Shown: one piece after another, positions 54,641 through 59,488 of the stretch
How the letters are laid out: each line of letters starts with the position of its first letter
Numbering within the stretch: the stretch's first letter is position 1
Assembly: GCA_013214205.1 (NCBI GenBank)
Contig: JABSPQ010000002.1
Coordinates: forward strand, 11,062-70,549
Length of the DNA: 59,488 nucleotides
Source of the DNA: Flavobacteriales bacterium
GTDB lineage: Bacteria > Bacteroidota > Bacteroidia > DT-38
Direction of reading: 5' to 3'
Position numbers and translations under genes: made by a program
Notes under the pieces: generated by a model
Told to the model about the DNA's origin: nothing
The model's database searches: none
What the model saw: only the letters and a program-made list of their open reading frames with translations

Positions 54641-57043
54641 ATGCGCCATACCATTAAAGTACTAATCATAGCTTCCATAGCATGCCTATGCTCAATCAAT
54701 CTATTCGCTCAATCATTCGACTACGGTGCTATGATAGAACGAATTCAAGATGAACTAAGGACAACAAACAATGGAAATATCTATAAAACAGATACTTGGG
54801 TTGACTCCATGAATGTTGATGGAAGTTGGAACGACATGCCCTACGGCCAAAACATTTCTTCTAGCGACAACACTCATCTCGATAGATTGGTGACCATCGC
54901 TCAATATGCCACAAGTCCTAGCCATCCGAAGTATGGCGATAGTACCTATTTAGACGCCGTTAAATTTGGTTTAAATTACTGGGTAGGCTCAAATTCGCTA
55001 AGCCTCGCCAATGGTGAATGGTGGTTTGTTAGGCTCTATTGGCCACAAAGAGTTGGAATGATTTTAACCTTGATGCGCGAATTTCCTGGATACACCAATC
55101 AGGGTACACTTGCCATATCTGAAGACGAAGTTTACACTACGGTGTTAGACGATCAAGTAAGTAAACTCGACTTCTGGGGATTGGGTGCCAATATGATGGA
55201 CGTAGGGCTGCATTATATCTATAGAGGAATTTTAGAGGAAGATTCTGTTCAATTAATGGCAGTGAGTGCTTATCTAGAAAGCAACATGTCGAGCAACATT
55301 AGAAGCGATTATTCATTTCACGAACACGGTGCTCAAATGCACATCAACAGTTATGCAGGGGTATTTGCCAATGTTACAATAAAACTGGCGCACTACTTGG
55401 CAGGCTCGCCAGCAGAGTTCGACAAAAGTAGTGGCAACTTTAACGACTTGGTTAGTATGATTAAATACTACCAGATTAACAGTACACGTGGACATTACTG
55501 CGATTTTAGTGGTTTGGGTAGGGGCATTGCCGGTATTGGTTTTGCGAAGGCTTGGTTCGTTAATTATCCCTTAGAAAAGTTAGCGGAGACCATTGATACA
55601 GCAAATGCCGATTATTATTTGGGTATTATAGAAAGGAACAACGGTAATAAACCACCGTCCTATTTAAGCTATCCATACAACATGCATTATTGGGAATCCG
55701 ATTACGCGCAACATGTTAGGCCTGAGTTTTACTTTTCTGTTAGAAATGTTTCTACCAGAACAAGATCTACAGAAATGGCAGGAGACGCTCAAAACTTAAA
55801 AGGCAACTTTTTGTCTAATGGAGCCACCAACATATTGGTAGACGGAGATGAGTACAAAGAGGTACATGTACTTTGGGATTGGTCTATGATTCCGGGAACT
55901 ACCATACCATATGTAGAAACACTTCCCGCTATGCCGCAAGGTGGTGTGGTGGCAGGTAAAACTACCTTTGTTGGCGGAGTGTCGTCTAACAATTACGGAG
56001 TAACTGCCTACGACAACCTTAAAAAAGTGAGAGCCAATAAAGCTTGGTTTATGTTTGATGAAGAAGTTGTTTGTTTAGGCTCCTTTGTTGCTGGAGCCGC
56101 AAGTGATGTACGAACAACAATTAACCAATGCAACGGAGAAGATAGTGTTTATTATTCGTTGGATGGCGTTAACGAAATTGCTGTTGGCGTAGCCGATATC
56201 GTTATTATGTCCAACAGTTTTCGTTGGGTTAGGCACGACAAGGTAACTTACCATTTTCCCGATAACGACACCATTAAGTTTACTCTCAAAGAACAATCTG
56301 GTACTTACTATTCTATAAATGCTGGCGCAGGATCAACAGATACTGTTTATGGAGATGTATTTACATTGTGGCAACATCATGGCGACGCTCCTAAAAAGCA
56401 AACTTACGCCTATATACTTGCTCCCAACGATACGTCATTGGCACAGGCTCAAAACTATTTGCTCGATAGCATCAACATTGTTACCAATACAGATTCCATT
56501 CAGGTAGTTTACCACAGAACATTGAATATTTATCAAGCAGTATTTTATAGAGAAGGTACGTTTTCACACAATGGTATAAGTATTACCGTCGACAAGCCTT
56601 GTGTGGTAATGTTGCAAAACGATTCCTTACTATCCATAAGCGATCCAACTCAAACCGAAAGTGAATTATACATTGTAGTTAATAAGGCTGGCAAAGCTTA
56701 TTCCGACAACCTTGCGCTTCCAACCGAAGGGATGAAAGGTTCTACATTGAGTGTTTCACTAAATGATATGAGTATAACTTCTGTAGAAGAAACTACAGTT
56801 ATCGCTACAGGTTTAAGGGTTTATCCTAATCCTGTAACCGATAATTTTACCATAGTCTTAAATCAAACCGAGGAATCTGTTACGGTTTCTATCTACGACA
56901 TTACTGGTAGATTGATATCTCAAAATGCTTATTCAAATACTAATAAAATTAACCTTAGCGGAAAGGTTTTGGCTAAAGGAATCAACCTTGTAAAAGTTGA
57001 AACAAGCACTCAAAATTTTACTGCAAAGTTGATCAAGGAATAA
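54641..57043 (+). CDS. polysaccharide lyase family 8 (chondroitin AC/hyaluronate lyase-like), T9SS-secreted
   Basis: 800 aa; the ATG at 54641 places the signal peptide (MRHTIKVLIIASIACLC, ends LFAQ) at the start. The alpha-toroid has NGEWWFVRLYWPQRVGMILT, GANMMD with catalytic Asn184, SFHEHGAQMHINSYAGVF with His229 and Tyr238, and SGLGRGI with Arg294. The spacing matches PL8 enzymes (His to Tyr nine residues). HYWESDYAQHVRPEFYFSV, in the beta domain, is typical too. The end is a T9SS tail (RVYPNP...KLIKE). It cleaves glycosaminoglycan-type uronate bonds by beta-elimination. With the sulfatase 530 bases downstream, it suggests degradation of a sulfated GAG. Confidence 0.92.
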   Translation: MRHTIKVLIIASIACLCSINLFAQSFDYGAMIERIQDELRTTNNGNIYKTDTWVDSMNVDGSWNDMPYGQNISSSDNTHLDRLVTIAQYATSPSHPKYGDSTYLDAVKFGLNYWVGSNSLSLANGEWWFVRLYWPQRVGMILTLMREFPGYTNQGTLAISEDEVYTTVLDDQVSKLDFWGLGANMMDVGLHYIYRGILEEDSVQLMAVSAYLESNMSSNIRSDYSFHEHGAQMHINSYAGVFANVTIKLAHYLAGSPAEFDKSSGNFNDLVSMIKYYQINSTRGHYCDFSGLGRGIAGIGFAKAWFVNYPLEKLAETIDTANADYYLGIIERNNGNKPPSYLSYPYNMHYWESDYAQHVRPEFYFSVRNVSTRTRSTEMAGDAQNLKGNFLSNGATNILVDGDEYKEVHVLWDWSMIPGTTIPYVETLPAMPQGGVVAGKTTFVGGVSSNNYGVTAYDNLKKVRANKAWFMFDEEVVCLGSFVAGAASDVRTTINQCNGEDSVYYSLDGVNEIAVGVADIVIMSNSFRWVRHDKVTYHFPDNDTIKFTLKEQSGTYYSINAGAGSTDTVYGDVFTLWQHHGDAPKKQTYAYILAPNDTSLAQAQNYLLDSINIVTNTDSIQVVYHRTLNIYQAVFYREGTFSHNGISITVDKPCVVMLQNDSLLSISDPTQTESELYIVVNKAGKAYSDNLALPTEGMKGSTLSVSLNDMSITSVEETTVIATGLRVYPNPVTDNFTIVLNQTEESVTVSIYDITGRLISQNAYSNTNKINLSGKVLAKGINLVKVETSTQNFTAKLIKE

Positions 57044-57166
57044 AAGGGTAGAAGCCTAGAAAGCATATTATTTTAAGTACCTAATCTCAAACAAAACCAA
57101 ATAAAACGAAATGCAAAGCAGCTCCTCTCTCAACCTTCGTAGCGAAGCGAAGTAGGTAAGGGGATG

Positions 57167-57189
57167 CAGTCACGCGGCACGCGTGACTG
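57167..57189. repeat. perfect GC-rich hairpin
   Basis: CAGTCACGCG (57167-57176) pairs with CGCGTGACTG (57180-57189) over a 3-base loop. No T-run follows. It may belong to the same class of GC-rich intergenic palindromes as 30906-30952 and 38002-38055. Confidence 0.6.
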
Positions 57190-57419
57190 AGCGGTCTAGT
57201 GGACATTAGCAGAACTGAGCATTATACGAAAGCAGCCTGCAGGATAGCAGGAAAGCCTATAATTACCCCAATCCATCTTTACGCTAATGGATGGATGCAA
57301 TATAGATACAGATTAGTAACACCAGAGACAAATCGCGATGAGATTGCTATTGGACATTGATTAGACACGGTTTAACTACGGGGGAACCTAAGAAGAGCAT
57401 TGAGTGAAGAGCAAGAGTT

Positions 57420-57491
57420 TTGAGGAGTGATGGGCTGTTCAGTTAAGTGTATCACTGATTAAGGTTCTGTTCATAGTCCATCACTCCTCAA
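57420..57491. repeat. 14-bp inverted repeat with 44-base spacer
   Basis: TTGAGGAGTGATGG (57420-57433) and CCATCACTCCTCAA (57478-57491) are perfect inverted copies. It lies 80 bases before the sulfatase ATG, so it may be a 5' leader structure, a paired regulatory site or a small remnant of a mobile element. Confidence 0.55.
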
Positions 57492-57573
57492 CAATAAACC
57501 ATCAACTATAATTCTACCTCCTTTAATTACCTCCATCTTCCATAAAGCTCGAAAAAATGGTAATTTTAACCAT

Positions 57574-59106
57574 ATGAAAAACATAAATAGAGTTGTTGCC
57601 ATTATAGTATCTATAATTGCTTTGTCTGTGCAAGTAAGCCAAGCACAAAAAAAGCCCAATATCATATTCTTCTTTACCGACGATCAATCCTACGATACTC
57701 AAAGAGCATTTGGCAATCCAGATGTTAAAACACCCAACTTAGATAAACTAGCTGGTAAGGGTGTAGTGTTTTTAAGACATTATAATACCACCGCAATATG
57801 CGCTGCTAGTAGAGCCAATGTAATGGCGGGCATGTACGAGTATAAAACAGGCTGTAACTTCGATCATGGCGACATGGGTACAAAACAATGGTCTACATCA
57901 TATCCTAAATTGTTAAAGCAAGCTGGCTATAAAGTTGGTTTTGCTGGTAAATTTGGCTTTTCTATTTCCGACGAAGAAGGTTTAACTGCAGAAGGAGAAG
58001 AAGGCAATGTGGCTCAAAGTGATTTCGATTATTGGGCAGGTGCACCAGGACAAACCTCCTACAAAACTGCCGAAAACGAACACCTTTCTCAATATGCAAA
58101 TATGTATCCACATAGCTCAAGGGCGTATGGTGCAGCCAGTATAGATTTTATCGACAAAGCTGTTGAAGAGGGCAAGCCCTTTTGCATGAGTGTATATTTT
58201 AAAGCACCTCATCGTCCTGTTGAGCCTGACCCAAAGTTTGACGCTATCTATGAAGACACCAAATTTAGAAAGCTGCCCAACTATGGCAGAAAGGCTGGTG
58301 AGCATTTAGCTCCTCAATCTAGAATGGGCCGACAGTACGATCGTTTTGAAGAGTGGGGATACGATACTAAAAAAGACTATCAAGAGGCATTAAGGAAGTA
58401 TCATCAGTTGATTTACGGTGTAGATTATTCTATCGGAATGATATTAAATGAACTAAAAGCATTGGGAGTTGACGACAATACGGTAATCATATTCTCGTCC
58501 GACAATGGTTATTACAACGGTTCACATGGTTTCGGTTCTAAAGCATTGCCTTATGAAGAAGGAGCGAGGGTGCCGCTTATTATTTCTGACCCTAGAAATA
58601 AGAAAAGCAAAAGCATGAGAAAGAGTAGTGCCTTAACTGGTAATGTAGACATCACTGCTACGATTCTTGATTTAGCAGGCGTTCCAATTCCTACTAATTA
58701 CGATGGTGTTAGTTTGATGCCATTGCTGCTTAAACTAGAAAAACCAGTTAGAGCTTCGTTGCCAATTATTCAAGTATGGGGCGGTGAGGAAATACATAGT
58801 TTAACAGTATTGGACGGACAGTACAAATACATTTACTGGTATTTTCAAGACGAGAAAAAGGAGTTGAAACCAACCGAAGAATTGTTCGACATACTTAACG
58901 ACCCGTACGAAATGGAAAACCTCGCTGGCGAATCTGAATACGCAGTACCGTTGGCAAAATTGAGAGATTTATATGACGATCAGATTGAAGCGTGGAAAAA
59001 AGAAGGGGTGAAGTACAACAATTACGAAAAGTACGGTGTGCTCTTAGATCGCAACATCGCATGGCACGATAAAGAGTTAATGGTAAAGGAAATCGAGGAG
59101 AAGTAG
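57574..59106 (+). CDS. sulfatase (type I, formylglycine-dependent)
   Basis: 510 aa with signal peptide ending VSQAQ. Metal Asp pair in IIFFFTDDQSYDT. Activation motif CAASR (Cys76 to Arg80), the C-x-A-x-R variant, followed by ANVMAGMYEYKTG. IIFSSDNGYYNGSHGFGSK gives the later Asp/Asn/His metal and sulfate ligands. It is secreted rather than lipid-anchored, unlike the sulfatase at 5.5 kb. It follows the PL8 lyase on the same strand after 530 bases, so it is likely part of the same sulfated-polysaccharide function but with its own promoter. Confidence 0.92.
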   Translation: MKNINRVVAIIVSIIALSVQVSQAQKKPNIIFFFTDDQSYDTQRAFGNPDVKTPNLDKLAGKGVVFLRHYNTTAICAASRANVMAGMYEYKTGCNFDHGDMGTKQWSTSYPKLLKQAGYKVGFAGKFGFSISDEEGLTAEGEEGNVAQSDFDYWAGAPGQTSYKTAENEHLSQYANMYPHSSRAYGAASIDFIDKAVEEGKPFCMSVYFKAPHRPVEPDPKFDAIYEDTKFRKLPNYGRKAGEHLAPQSRMGRQYDRFEEWGYDTKKDYQEALRKYHQLIYGVDYSIGMILNELKALGVDDNTVIIFSSDNGYYNGSHGFGSKALPYEEGARVPLIISDPRNKKSKSMRKSSALTGNVDITATILDLAGVPIPTNYDGVSLMPLLLKLEKPVRASLPIIQVWGGEEIHSLTVLDGQYKYIYWYFQDEKKELKPTEELFDILNDPYEMENLAGESEYAVPLAKLRDLYDDQIEAWKKEGVKYNNYEKYGVLLDRNIAWHDKELMVKEIEEK

Positions 59107-59177
59107 TCTTTCTAAAACGAATCGTTACCCCAACCTGATATGTGGAATTGCAACAAAATAATGGAGTTTAAGTTAAG

Positions 59178-59488
59178 CTATGCCGCCTGATTAAATTGAT
59201 GATTATTGAGATTAAATTGTTCGATTGATTTGTTGCCTAAGTGGGAGTGCCTTCTTTTTCTGTTATACCACGTTTCCAGCCAGTCGAAAATTGACATTTC
59301 TGCTTCGCTTTTAGAAGTGTAACATTCTCTGTAAACGCATTCTGATTTTAACGTCTTGAAAAAACTTTCGGCCACAGCATTATCCCAGCAATTTCCTTTA
59401 CGACTCATACTTTGGGTTACTTTACCTGAGAATGAGCCAAGGATAGCTGTGAATTTCGTACAGGCATATTGCACTCCACGATCCGAAT
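59178..59488 (-). mobile_element. IS3-family transposase, C-terminal part of the catalytic (OrfB) domain
   Basis: The frame runs off the window edge and is read from SDRGVQYACTKF: SDRG carries the second catalytic Asp of the DDE integrase core. NCWDNAVAESFFKTLKSE carries the Glu, and WYNRKRRHSHLGNKSI the usual end of the IS3/IS150-like OrfB. Only about 103 codons are inside the window. The element end is somewhere between 59107 and 59178 (possibly near TGATATGTGGAATTG at 59137), but its inverted repeat cannot be matched without the other end. Confidence 0.92.

Larger units (their letters stand above)
57044..57573. other. 530-base gene-free region with several inverted repeats
   Basis: No gene seen. 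It holds an ACCTTCG/CGAAGTAGGT imperfect stem near 57133-57156, the perfect hairpin at 57167-57189 and the 14-bp inverted repeat at 57420-57491, listed separately. The GC-rich words differ from the surrounding AT-rich DNA. Confidence 0.6.

Overview
The window is chromosomal DNA from a member of the Bacteroidota, most likely a marine or polysaccharide-degrading Cytophagales-type bacterium. This rests on low GC, several proteins ending in the type IX secretion (T9SS) C-terminal sorting domain, SPII lipoproteins, a FecI-type ECF sigma/FecR pair, STN and carboxypeptidase-regulatory-like domains, sulfatases, and promoter candidates of the Bacteroidota form TTG-N19-TAnnTTTG. No genus can be assigned from the sequence alone, and I saw no rRNA, tRNA or CRISPR array.

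Layout. 1-9.9 kb: the start of a secreted protein cut by the edge, an amidohydrolase lipoprotein, a tandem pair of related CxxC/beta-barrel proteins with an out-of-frame T9SS tail remnant behind them, an iduronate-sulfatase-like lipoprotein, a His-rich propeller-like protein, and a DUF4143-type ATPase whose 5' side is a 32-bp, seven-copy minisatellite. 10-14.2 kb: ThuA protein, heme-c dehydrogenase-like lipoprotein and a DUF6503-like lipoprotein. 14.4-20.5 kb: a decayed T9SS gene, a SASA esterase with a BSP-like metallopeptidase, and a frameshifted delta-60-repeat T9SS protein. 20.8-23.5 kb: a ferredoxin reductase plus Rieske oxygenase pair resembling glycine-betaine demethylation (GbcA/GbcB). 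23.7-30.9 kb: one 2388-residue protein with an N-terminal barrel-like domain, 18 Ig-like repeats and a Lys/Pro/Gly/Ala-rich tail. 31-32.8 kb: a frameshifted 'CSSCH' T9SS protein and a second SASA esterase. 32.9-36.7 kb: an ECF sigma/FecR operon whose third gene is an unusual STN + carboxypeptidase-like + ankyrin + beta-barrel protein in place of a TonB-dependent transporter. It is flanked by direct copies of a short repeat family. 37-40.1 kb: a PhyH dioxygenase and a TIR-domain protein behind a (split) two-TM coiled-coil protein, a possible defence pair.

40.3-51.2 kb is a tightly packed nine-gene operon: three xylose-isomerase-like TIM-barrel epimerases/isomerases, an alpha/beta hydrolase, ThuA, a DUF6797/cytochrome c lipoprotein, ribulokinase (AraB), ribulose-5-phosphate 4-epimerase (AraD) and an EamA transporter. 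There is no araA. The set looks like a pathway for a rare or modified sugar that enters the pentose phosphate pathway through L-ribulose-5-phosphate. It ends at a 21-bp perfect inverted repeat. 51.2-59.1 kb carries a T9SS beta-helix protein, a PL8 polysaccharide lyase with T9SS tail and a second sulfatase, suggesting degradation of a sulfated uronate polysaccharide such as a glycosaminoglycan. No SusC/SusD pair is present. The window ends inside an IS3-family transposase.

A recurring feature is single-base indels that split otherwise sensible genes (about 14.88, 16.07, 20.40, 31.13 and 39.80 kb), several in short homopolymers. One gene (14.4-16.1 kb) also has two in-frame stops and is a true pseudogene. 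For the others, residual assembly error and real decay cannot be separated from sequence alone.
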